A stretch of DNA of 38,729 nt from Porticoccaceae bacterium UBA1989 (GTDB lineage: Bacteria; Pseudomonadota; Gammaproteobacteria; Pseudomonadales; Porticoccaceae). Shown here piece after piece: positions 25,799 to 33,381 of this stretch (positions are counted from its first letter, which is position 1; every line of letters starts with the position of its first letter). Below the pieces are notes generated by a model. That model saw only the letters and a list, made by a program, of their open reading frames with translations. It was not told the origin of the DNA and ran no database searches. Location: positions 1 through 38,729 of the forward strand of contig DDDD01000027.1 in assembly GCA_002335945.1 (NCBI GenBank), read 5' to 3'. Both the position numbers and the translations under genes were made by a program.

Positions 25799-25845
25799 TG
25801 GGGGTTAAGACTTAGAAAAATCGAGCAGTAAGCGAAAGCCCTGCA

Positions 25846-26943
25846 TCAAAGACGCATGGGCATAACAACATACACAGCACTACCTTCACCGGCATCTTCA
25901 ACCAGAGCACTGCTGTTAGAGTCGCTGAGGGTAAACCGAATATCCTTACCCTTCAGCACATTCAGTACATCCAGTAGATAGCTAACATTAAACCCAATCT
26001 CTAGGTCATCGCCCACATAATTGACAGTGACCTCCTCTTCAGCCTCTTCCTGCTCTGGATTATTAGCAACCATCTTGATAGCGCCATCCGACAACAGAAT
26101 ACGTACGCCTCGATACTTCTCATTAGAAAGAATCGCGGTGCGGCCAAACGCCTGCTTTAACTCAGCGCGATCGCCGATTACCTGCTTATCGCCACCCTTG
26201 GGTAGCACGCGATCGTAGTCTGGGTAGGCCCCATCAACGAGCTTAGACGTGAAGCAATAGTCTGTCCCTGTGATTCGAATATGGTTCGAACCCATGGAAA
26301 CATTAACCTCCTCATCCCCAAGCAGCCGCGAAAGCTCCATAATGCCCTTACGAGGCAGTATGGCGGTAATAGTATCCTGCAAATCAACTTCACAAATACC
26401 ATCGCAAAGCGCCATACGATGGCCATCTGTGGCCACAGCACGCAACTTGTTCGTACTTAGCTCCCACAGCATACCGTTTAGATAGTATCTAACGTCCTGT
26501 TGAGCCATGGCAAACGAAGTCGCTTCGATCAAACCCTTAAGGATACTGGCCTGAACAGCGAAACCAATACTCTTCTCCCCCTCATCAACAGAGGGAAATT
26601 CATTGGCCGGGAGTGTGGCCAACGTAAATTTGCTGCGCCCGCTCTTAAGGGTCGCCTTCCCATCACTACTAGAGAAATCCACCTGGGCGTCTTCCGGTAG
26701 CGAGCGACAAATATCAAGAAACTTACGCGCCGACACAGTCACCTCTCCAGCCTCGGCAGCTACACCCACTTCAGTAGAACCCACAATCTCAACTTCGAGA
26801 TCCGTGCCAGTCAAAGATAACTTAGTCCCTTCAAGGCTAAGCAATACATTGGACAGAATAGGTAACGTTTGGCGCCGTTCGACGACACCAACAACAAGCT
26901 GTAAAGGCTTTAATAATGCTTCACGGGAAAGGCTGAATTTCAT
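25846..26943 (-). CDS. dnaN: DNA polymerase III sliding clamp (beta subunit)
   Basis: The 365-residue protein has the three-domain clamp fold in sequence terms: MKFSLSREALLKPLQLVVGVVERRQTLPILSN at the start in outline, YYLNGMLWE, ATDGHRMALC, and the C-terminal YVVMPMRL, typical of DnaN. The ring-shaped dimer tethers polymerase III to DNA. It follows dnaA by 70 bp and precedes recF, the standard arrangement. Confidence 0.98.
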   Translation of the reverse strand: MKFSLSREALLKPLQLVVGVVERRQTLPILSNVLLSLEGTKLSLTGTDLEVEIVGSTEVGVAAEAGEVTVSARKFLDICRSLPEDAQVDFSSSDGKATLKSGRSKFTLATLPANEFPSVDEGEKSIGFAVQASILKGLIEATSFAMAQQDVRYYLNGMLWELSTNKLRAVATDGHRMALCDGICEVDLQDTITAILPRKGIMELSRLLGDEEVNVSMGSNHIRITGTDYCFTSKLVDGAYPDYDRVLPKGGDKQVIGDRAELKQAFGRTAILSNEKYRGVRILLSDGAIKMVANNPEQEEAEEEVTVNYVGDDLEIGFNVSYLLDVLNVLKGKDIRFTLSDSNSSALVEDAGEGSAVYVVMPMRL

Positions 26944-27013
26944 GGTAACTTTCTATCTCCAACAATCTGTAAGTCGATTAAAAAATAATTACATTGATCA
27001 GTTTAAGGAATAC

Positions 27014-28480
27014 TTAGGTAGACAGCGTGCGATAGAGATTTTTGAGATCACGCTGAACTTCGCGGTCGATACTCTCAAGCTCCTTCACCTTACGGCAGGC
27101 ATGTAATACCGTCGTATGATCGCGCCCTCCAAAGGACTCCCCTATCTCCGGCAAACTATGGTTGGTCAGCTCCTTAGCAATGGACATAGCCACCTGCCTA
27201 GGGCGTGCAACAGAGCGACTACGACGCTTAGAGAGCATATCCGACATTTTTAACTTGTAGTAGTCGGCCACCACTCTTTGGATATTGTCTATGGTAACCA
27301 GCTTGTCCTGAAGTGCCAATAAATCTTTCAATGATTCACGAATTAAATCGATATCAATGGTTCTACCCGTGAACTGAGCATGGGCCATTACCCGCTTTAG
27401 AGCACCCTCAAGCTCACGTACATTGGATCGAATACGCTGAGCAATAAAGAACGCCGCATCTTTGGAAAGCGACATCCCTACCTGCTCGGCCTTATTCATC
27501 AGGATCGCCGCACGGGTTTCAAGCTCTGGCGGCTCAACCGCTACGGTCAGACCCCAACCAAATCGTGACTTTAGACGCTCTTCAACCCCATCCATTTCTT
27601 TGGGATATCGATCGCAAGTAAGGATCATCTGCTGCCCACCCTCAAGCAGGGCATTGTAAGTGTGAAAGAACTCCTCCTGAGAGCGCTCTTTACCCGCAAA
27701 AAACTGAATATCGTCAATCAACAGGGCATCTACCGACCGGTAGAAACTCTTAAACTCATCAATAGCCTTAAGCTGCAAGGCCTTGACCATATCCGCAACA
27801 AAACGCTCTGAATGCAGGTAAACAATCTTGGCATCCGGCTTCTTAGCCCGCATGGCATTACCGACGGCATGCATAAGGTGAGTTTTACCAAGGCCCACAC
27901 CACCGTAAATAAAGAGAGGGTTGTAAGAACCCCCGGGGTTTTCAGCGACCTGCTGTGCAGCCGCAAACGCCAGCTGATTGGACTTTCCTTCGACAAAGCT
28001 GTCAAAAGTGAAATTTTTGTTTAAATTGGTTTTTAGGCTGCTTTCGGCGGCCGATTTAATAATAGCCGGTGCTTCAACAATACGCTGGGATGGCACCACT
28101 ATACGGCTTGGCTCTTCACGACCTCGATGAGCTTCGGGCTGAAAGCTTTCGTTATTAACAGAGTTAGCCTGCTCATTGGACGGATTTCCTGCAGACTGCT
28201 GAAAAACCGGTGCGCTTGATCGATTCGCAGCAACCGCCAGAGAGACAGACTTTCCACCAAGCTGATCAAATAGTTCCTCTATCCGAGCAAGAAACTTATT
28301 CTTAACCCAGTCCTCAATAAACCGATTGGGCGCCAATAAGTGAACAACAGCCGCCAAGGGATCAGACGCCGGCTGAATAATCAGCGGCCTAATCCAAGTA
28401 TTGTATTGCTGTTCCGGCAACTCGCTACGGAGTTGACTCTGACATTGAGACCACACTACCTCAGGCACATCAAACCCCAT
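27014..28480 (-). CDS. dnaA: Chromosomal replication initiator DnaA
   Basis: The 488-residue protein has domain I (about 8-80, WSQCQSQLRSELPEQQYNTW), a variable Gln/Ser-rich linker (about 95-150), the AAA+ domain with Walker A GGVGLGKTHL (about 193-202) and Walker B LLIDDIQF, and the DNA-binding signature GGRDHTTVLHACRKV in domain IV. It opens the origin by binding DnaA boxes. The ATG at 28480 has AAGG eight bases upstream. A perfect DnaA box at 28632-28640 lies just upstream of a possible -10 box (TATAGA on the minus strand), so autoregulation is plausible. Confidence 0.98.
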   Translation of the reverse strand: MGFDVPEVVWSQCQSQLRSELPEQQYNTWIRPLIIQPASDPLAAVVHLLAPNRFIEDWVKNKFLARIEELFDQLGGKSVSLAVAANRSSAPVFQQSAGNPSNEQANSVNNESFQPEAHRGREEPSRIVVPSQRIVEAPAIIKSAAESSLKTNLNKNFTFDSFVEGKSNQLAFAAAQQVAENPGGSYNPLFIYGGVGLGKTHLMHAVGNAMRAKKPDAKIVYLHSERFVADMVKALQLKAIDEFKSFYRSVDALLIDDIQFFAGKERSQEEFFHTYNALLEGGQQMILTCDRYPKEMDGVEERLKSRFGWGLTVAVEPPELETRAAILMNKAEQVGMSLSKDAAFFIAQRIRSNVRELEGALKRVMAHAQFTGRTIDIDLIRESLKDLLALQDKLVTIDNIQRVVADYYKLKMSDMLSKRRSRSVARPRQVAMSIAKELTNHSLPEIGESFGGRDHTTVLHACRKVKELESIDREVQRDLKNLYRTLST

Positions 28481-28631
28481 TCTCTCGACCTTTTAATTCC
28501 GCTGTTGGCTCACTCAGGAAAAACCCGCTTACCGGAATATTCCACCTAACAAACCAATCTATTATTCTGCAATTTGCACTGCGAACTTTAGTTATCTCGC
28601 TTGCAAGAGATTCTATACCCAAGATTATGGA

Positions 28632-28640
28632 TTATCCACA
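28632..28640 (+). promoter_or_regulatory. DnaA box
   Basis: TTATCCACA is a perfect match to the strong DnaA-binding 9-mer. It lies about 150 bp before the dnaA start, close to the presumed dnaA promoter. Confidence 0.85.
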
Positions 28641-28765
28641 ACGCAGAATGTGAAACAAAAAGGCAGTTTGTAATTTAATCATTTATAATCAACGACTTAA
28701 ATAATCTCAATGTTTTTTTTATCAACAGCATTTAAAAATAAATTGAACAAAAAACAACCAATTAC

Positions 28766-28774
28766 TGTGGATAA
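28766..28774 (-). promoter_or_regulatory. DnaA box, opposite orientation
   Basis: The plus strand reads TGTGGATAA, the complement of TTATCCACA. It flanks the AT-rich segment on the side away from the first box. Confidence 0.85.
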
Positions 28775-28881
28775 CCTGTGTGTATGCACTATATAACCAG
28801 TGTTTAACCGTTAAAATCACTGATAGAGAGCACTAACCAATGGAGGTCTTAATTCACTAGTGACCAGCAGGTAAAATATGG

Positions 28882-30255
28882 TCACTTTCCAATACAGAAC
28901 GAGGAGAATATGCGGCCCAGCAAGTCGTCTGACGTGAACTGACCGGTAATCTCTGACAGCTGTTGTTGGGCCTGACGAAGGTCTTCCGCAAGTAATTCGC
29001 CTGCGCCAGCCCCCTCGAGCTGAGCAATCCCGGTAGTCACTAAGCTAAGTGCTTTTCGTAATGCATCTAGGTGTCGACGACGGGCCGAAAATAAACCCTC
29101 TGCCTGTCCCTCGTAACCAATACTCTGCTGCAAATACTCGCTAAGGGCGTCAAACCCAATATGCTCCTTGGCAGAGATAGCAAAGGTGCGCTCGCGACCA
29201 ACAATAGCACCGGCAGTATGTCCTGAACGGTCAATCTTATTTAATACCAGCGTCACTGGCTGGCGGGCCTCGGGAAAGCGCGTGAAGTACTCCGGCCAAA
29301 TATCCCCCAGATCAGGGTCATCAGACTCAGTAGCATCTACAACGAACAGTATTAAATCCGCTTTTTCTATTTCAGCCCAGGCGCGACGCACACCTTCCTG
29401 CTCTATTTCATCCTCACTGTCTCTCAGACCCGCCGTGTCGACAATATTTAACGGCAGACCATTGAGTAGGATGCGCTCCCTGAGCACATCTCTCGTAGTG
29501 CCCGCCACAGGCGTCACAATAGCCGCATCATTCCCCGCCAAGGCATTGAGAAGACTCGACTTACCGGCATTGGGTTTACCCGCCAATACAATTGTCATAC
29601 CGTCACGGAGTAAAGAGCCCTGCTGGGCTCGAATCAGTATATTATTCAGATTAGTCGCCAAACTATGGAGGTTACTAACAAGCCCCTCGTCCGCCAGAAA
29701 ATCGATCTCTTCCTCGGGGAAATCAATCGCCGCCTCGACAAAAATTCTCAGCTCAATCATTTTCTCGACCAGCTGATTAATCATCACAGAGAACTCCCCC
29801 TGCATTGATCGCACCGCTGACCGCGCCGCCTGAAACGACGAGGCATCGATTAAATCAGCTATGGCTTCAGCCTGAGCCAGATCCATTTTGTCGTTGAGAA
29901 AAGCACGTTCACTAAACTCGCCGGGACGGGCCAAACGAGCGCCTAGTTCCACACAGCGTTGCACCAATCTATCCAGTACAACGGGGCCGCCATGACCCTG
30001 AAGCTCAAGAACATTCTCACCCGTAAAGGAACTCGGGTTAGGAAAAAATAGCGCGACACCCTCATCGATAGACTCACCCGCACAGTCCTGAAACCGACAG
30101 TAGCTGGCCAGCCTTGGCTCAAGCGCCTCCCTACCCAGCAAACCCAACACGTAGGGCTGTAAATCAATCGCCCCAGACAGGCGCACAATACCCACACCAC
30201 CTCGCCCCGGGGCGGTGGCAACAGCAACGATTACATCTTTATCATTTTGCAACAT
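28882..30255 (-). CDS. mnmE: tRNA modification GTPase MnmE (TrmE)
   Basis: The 457-residue protein has the N-terminal tetrahydrofolate-binding domain (IVAVATAPGRGGVGIVRLSG), a helical domain, an inserted G domain with P-loop GKPNAGKSSLLN (about 224-235), DTAGLRD and NKID, and the C-terminal FCIGK with its catalytic Cys. With MnmG it makes the cmnm5U34 modification on tRNAs. Usually mnmE lies beside mnmG on the same strand; here mnmG is about 3 kb away on the opposite strand because the block is inverted. A terminator lies between it and yidC, and its own ribosome binding site is weak. Confidence 0.97.
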   Translation of the reverse strand: MLQNDKDVIVAVATAPGRGGVGIVRLSGAIDLQPYVLGLLGREALEPRLASYCRFQDCAGESIDEGVALFFPNPSSFTGENVLELQGHGGPVVLDRLVQRCVELGARLARPGEFSERAFLNDKMDLAQAEAIADLIDASSFQAARSAVRSMQGEFSVMINQLVEKMIELRIFVEAAIDFPEEEIDFLADEGLVSNLHSLATNLNNILIRAQQGSLLRDGMTIVLAGKPNAGKSSLLNALAGNDAAIVTPVAGTTRDVLRERILLNGLPLNIVDTAGLRDSEDEIEQEGVRRAWAEIEKADLILFVVDATESDDPDLGDIWPEYFTRFPEARQPVTLVLNKIDRSGHTAGAIVGRERTFAISAKEHIGFDALSEYLQQSIGYEGQAEGLFSARRRHLDALRKALSLVTTGIAQLEGAGAGELLAEDLRQAQQQLSEITGQFTSDDLLGRIFSSFCIGK

Positions 30256-30284
30256 AGAACGATTATGCCTGATTAAGGGCCCTA

Positions 30285-30310
30285 TAAAAAAGGCTCCAAC
30301 AGGAGCCTTT
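30285..30310 (-). terminator. Rho-independent terminator between yidC and mnmE
   Basis: On the minus strand AAAGGCTCC-TGTT-GGAGCCTTT forms a nine-pair stem whose 3' arm runs into a T tract. It should end most transcripts from rpmH-rnpA-yidD-yidC, about 24 bp after yidC and 30 bp before the mnmE start. Confidence 0.83.
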
Positions 30311-30333
30311 GTGAATCAGTAAGCAGGGAGTAC

Positions 30334-32001
30334 TTACTTATTATTTTTCGCCTTTGCAAGCTGTCGGCTAACCACCCATTGCTGCGCCATAGACAGGAGG
30401 TTGTTCACAGTCCAATAAAGCACCAGGCCAGCTGGGAAGATCATAAAGAAGAAAGTAAATGCAATCGGCATAATCTGCATAACCCTAGCCTGCATGGGAT
30501 CTGTTGGCATTGGCTGCATTCTTTGCATCAGTAGCATGCTGGCACCCATAACTAGAGGCAGAATAAAGTACGGGTCTTTTGCTGAGAGATCCTGAATCCA
30601 CATTATCCAAGGGGCATGGCGAATCTCAACAGATTCTAACAGTACCCAGTACAGAGAAAGGAACACTGGCATCTGCAGTAACATGGGGAAACAGCCGCCC
30701 GCAGGATTAACCTTTTCCTTTTTATACAGCCCCATTAATTCCTGAGACATTTTTTGGCGATCATCGCCATATAATTCTTTTAACCGCGCCATCTCAGGTT
30801 GTAGATTACGCATCTTAGCCATAGATTTAAGGCTAGTGGCTGACAGCGGGTAAAGTAATAACTTAATCCCCAGTGTTAGTAAAATAATCGACCAACCCCA
30901 GTTACCTACGATATTGTGGATCCACTGCATGGCGAAGAATATTGGCTTAGCCAGCATCCACAGAAAACCATAATCAACGGTTAAATCAAGATATTCAGCT
31001 AATTCCTCTAGCTTGTACTGATCTTTCGGGCCCACATAAAACCGCGCGCCATACTCACCAACACCGCCAGCCGCTACGGCTATTGGTTGCCCAGTAAAGC
31101 CCATCAGGTACACATCTTTGTCACCCAATTTGCGCAGGCTGAAGCTGTTTTTATCGGCGGTGGGTGGTATCCAGGCACTAACAAAGTAATGCTGGACCAT
31201 AGCAACCCAACCGCCAGTCACTGAGGCAGTGACTGTTTCATCTTCCATATCACCAAAATCATACTTGGAGAAGTTCTTTTCTTCTTCACGAAGCGCGGCA
31301 CCCAAATAAGGCTGCACACCAGTAGATTCAATAAAGGGTGAATGGGAATCGCGCTTTATTTGCCCGTAGAAGGTCGCATTCCATTCCTGCGACGTCCCAT
31401 TGTTAATAAGGTACTCAACACCTACATCATAGCCATCGCGACTAAACTCAAAGCGTTTTACCAAACGCACACCGTCTTGGTTGTAAGTAAGGTCGACATT
31501 GAGAAGGTCATCGTTAACATTAAACTCATAGCTATTTTGAGCAGCGAAAAACTGCGGTCGGCCATCACGAGTATCCGTACCATTGGGACCAATTAAGCCA
31601 CTCTGAGCGATATACATGTTGTTTGAAGTACGATTCAACAGCTGAAAGGGCTTACCGCCATCCACAGCCATCTTAGTGAGATGTTTTAGAAGGTTAACCT
31701 CAATAATATCGCCGCCGAGGGTATCAATTACTACCTCGAGCACATCATTGCGCACAGTCACGAGCTGACTATTAGATGGCTCAACAAAAACAGCCGCTGG
31801 GGTCTGACCAATTAGTACAGGCAGCTCATCTTCATTTTGCGCAAGGGCCTGTGGGATAGGACTGTCCACAGTGGGGCTGGCATAACTACTTTGCTGAATA
31901 ACCTCAGGTTCGTTAGCTTCTTGAAACTGAGTCCACTCAATAACCAGTAACCAAGCAACGACACCCATACCACCTAATAATGTTGTTTTTAGCCAATCCA
32001 T
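30334..32001 (-). CDS. yidC: Membrane protein insertase YidC
   Basis: The 555-residue protein has an N-terminal signal-anchor helix (about 5-23), a large periplasmic domain (about 55-340) and the conserved five-helix insertase core, with MQWIHNIVGNWGWSIILLTLGIKLLLYPLS in outline, KEKVNPAGGCFPMLLQMPVF and LYWTVNNLLSMAQQW. It inserts proteins such as the F0 c subunit into the inner membrane, alone or with Sec. Length fits gammaproteobacterial YidC. It follows yidD by five bases. Confidence 0.97.
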   Translation of the reverse strand: MDWLKTTLLGGMGVVAWLLVIEWTQFQEANEPEVIQQSSYASPTVDSPIPQALAQNEDELPVLIGQTPAAVFVEPSNSQLVTVRNDVLEVVIDTLGGDIIEVNLLKHLTKMAVDGGKPFQLLNRTSNNMYIAQSGLIGPNGTDTRDGRPQFFAAQNSYEFNVNDDLLNVDLTYNQDGVRLVKRFEFSRDGYDVGVEYLINNGTSQEWNATFYGQIKRDSHSPFIESTGVQPYLGAALREEEKNFSKYDFGDMEDETVTASVTGGWVAMVQHYFVSAWIPPTADKNSFSLRKLGDKDVYLMGFTGQPIAVAAGGVGEYGARFYVGPKDQYKLEELAEYLDLTVDYGFLWMLAKPIFFAMQWIHNIVGNWGWSIILLTLGIKLLLYPLSATSLKSMAKMRNLQPEMARLKELYGDDRQKMSQELMGLYKKEKVNPAGGCFPMLLQMPVFLSLYWVLLESVEIRHAPWIMWIQDLSAKDPYFILPLVMGASMLLMQRMQPMPTDPMQARVMQIMPIAFTFFFMIFPAGLVLYWTVNNLLSMAQQWVVSRQLAKAKNNK

Positions 32002-32006
32002 TCTAT

Positions 32007-32270
32007 TTATAACTCTGTGTGATGATTATTACAGGGGGTTTTTACGTCTTGAACAGCTTGTCCGCCGACAGGATCGTAACCACCTGGATGAAAAGGATGG
32101 CATTTTACGAATCTTCGCATCATAAGATAACCCCCTTTGAAAAAACCGTAGCATTCGAATGCTTCTTTTGCATACTGAGAGCAGGTTGGGTGAAAGCGAC
32201 AGTTATTGCCCATTAGCGGACTAATAGCATACTGATAAAATTTGATCACCCCAATTGCCAGCCTACGCAT
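32007..32270 (-). CDS. yidD: Membrane protein insertion efficiency factor YidD
   Basis: The 87-residue protein has the family motifs YQYAISPLMGNNCRFHPTCS and HPFHPGGYDPV. I chose the ATG at 32270, with GGGAG six bases upstream; it overlaps the rnpA stop by eight bases, a common arrangement. An in-frame ATG at 32291 lies deeper in rnpA. YidD assists YidC-dependent insertion. Confidence 0.95.
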   Translation of the reverse strand: MRRLAIGVIKFYQYAISPLMGNNCRFHPTCSQYAKEAFECYGFFKGGYLMMRRFVKCHPFHPGGYDPVGGQAVQDVKTPCNNHHTEL

Positions 32271-32637
32271 TGTTATCTCCCAGCGATTCACAGCGCTGCC
32301 GAAGTCTGCACCAAGATTGATACAACAACAAGTTCATCTCCTGCGAGGTCATCTTATCGGCGCCTTTACGAGCCAAAAAAACGATATCCAGTGCTACAGG
32401 GAAATCAAACTGACGAAAAGTCTCACGCACAACTCGCTTTACACGATTGCGGCCGACAGCGGTGGGGATATTTTTTTTACCTATCACTAACCCGAGTCGC
32501 GAGTGACCAGAATTATTGGGAGAAGCTAATAGGAGAAGTTTCGGATGAGCAACCTTAAGCCTATTACAGTCAAAAACCTCCTTATATTCAGAGGCTTTTA
32601 ATAGGCGTCGATTCTTACTGAAGGCGTAACTGGGCAC
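32263..32637 (-). CDS. rnpA: Ribonuclease P protein component
   Basis: The 124-residue basic protein contains the RNase P protein signature around GRNRVKRVVRETFR plus RLGLVIGKK. It binds the catalytic RNA that trims tRNA 5' ends. The start is GTG at 32637, 14 bp after rpmH. It overlaps yidD at its 3' end. Confidence 0.95.
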   Translation of the reverse strand: MPSYAFSKNRRLLKASEYKEVFDCNRLKVAHPKLLLLASPNNSGHSRLGLVIGKKNIPTAVGRNRVKRVVRETFRQFDFPVALDIVFLARKGADKMTSQEMNLLLYQSWCRLRQRCESLGDNNA

Positions 32638-32651
32638 GGAGCCCTAAAACC

Positions 32652-32786
32652 TTAAGCTGATAAACGCTTGCGGCCTTTAGCACGACGGCGATTCAAAACA
32701 GCACGACCACCAGGAGTAGCCATACGAGATCTAAAACCATGAGTGCGTTTGCGCTTTAAGTTACTAGGTTGGAATGTTCTTTTCAT
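32652..32786 (-). CDS. rpmH: Ribosomal protein L34
   Basis: The 44-residue protein begins MKRTFQPSNLKRKRTHGFR and ends RRRAKGRKRLSA, the typical L34 sequence and length, read directly from the minus strand. It is the first gene of rpmH-rnpA-yidD-yidC. Usually rpmH lies divergently beside dnaA; here it lies divergently beside mnmG. Confidence 0.97.
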   Translation of the reverse strand: MKRTFQPSNLKRKRTHGFRSRMATPGGRAVLNRRRAKGRKRLSA

Positions 32787-32830
32787 TGTCTTAATCCAAA
32801 AATAATTGCGGTACTGTTTTCAGGCGGGGG

Positions 32831-32859
32831 ATTCTAATAAAATTACCTCAGCATATCAA
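32831..32859 (-). promoter_or_regulatory. Sigma-70 promoter of the rpmH operon
   Basis: The minus strand has TTGATA, a 17-base spacer and TAGAAT, each box five of six to consensus. Transcription would begin near 32824, about 38 nt before the rpmH ATG. Confidence 0.72.
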
Positions 32860-33340
32860 CGGTTTATTACTTTAATCTCAATTAGCCGTAAAGAACGGTC
32901 AGGGCCAAACCTGTGGTTATCAGGGACTCACAGATAATAAACAACTTATCCCCACACTTTACACATTTAGCCAGCTTAGCGGGCTGATAATTATTTTCAT
33001 GTACAAAACCTATGCATAACATTGCTAACTACACACCGATTTATTCAGCTATGCCCCTAATCTGAATATAGGCGAAATTTAATACCGGCGAGAACATAAG
33101 TAATAACACACCTAAAACAGTCTTAACAAAGCGTTTATACAGCCAGGTTTAACTCACAACCTATTGTTTATTAAAGATATTTAATACTTACTAACAAAAA
33201 CACCGCTCCCTAATAACAATAACAATAACCTAATACATACTCTATATAGATAATATTACTAACCAATAAGTTAAAACGACCCAAGATAACCACAGACAAA
33301 AATCCCGCACGAAACTGCTTATTATTTAGCCACACACCCG

Positions 33341-33346
33341 TATAAT
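33341..33346 (+). promoter_or_regulatory. -10 box of the mnmG promoter
   Basis: TATAAT is a perfect -10 hexamer 35 bases before the mnmG ATG. A -35 box is not clear; TTATTA at 33319 with a 16-base spacer is the best candidate. Confidence 0.55.
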
Positions 33347-33381
33347 GGGCAGCCGAAATTCCACAAGCCTATTGAAGACCT

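Larger units (their letters stand above)
28481..28881. other. dnaA-mnmE spacer, candidate replication origin (oriC)
   Basis: This 401-bp spacer has no gene. It holds two perfect DnaA boxes in opposite orientation, an AT-rich stretch between them (about 28665-28765, including an eight-base T run) that could unwind, and the likely dnaA promoter. An inverted repeat GTGACCA-N12-TGGTCAC overlaps the mnmE stop. In pseudomonads oriC lies beside dnaA, but there the other neighbour is rpmH, not mnmE. Only two perfect boxes are seen, so weaker boxes would have to complete a working origin. Confidence 0.6.
32787..33381. other. rpmH-mnmG divergent spacer, AT-rich, second origin-like region
   Basis: This 595-bp spacer has no supported gene. 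It holds the rpmH and mnmG promoters and a very AT-rich stretch (about 33110-33290, with AATAACAATAACAATAACC). I find only degenerate DnaA-box-like sites, for example TTATCCCCA at 32946 and ATAACCACA near 33287. In E. coli oriC lies beside mnmG, so this spacer may keep part of an ancestral origin. It is one of the two junctions of the inverted rpmH-mnmE block. Confidence 0.45.

Noticed and set aside
29168..29776. 202-codon plus-strand frame opposite mnmE
   Set aside because: It is Ser-rich shadow sequence antisense to a clear mnmE.
33110..33290. Short AATAAC repeats as a microsatellite or iteron array
   Set aside because: Only about three adjacent copies occur in generally AT-rich sequence; no regular iteron pattern is seen.
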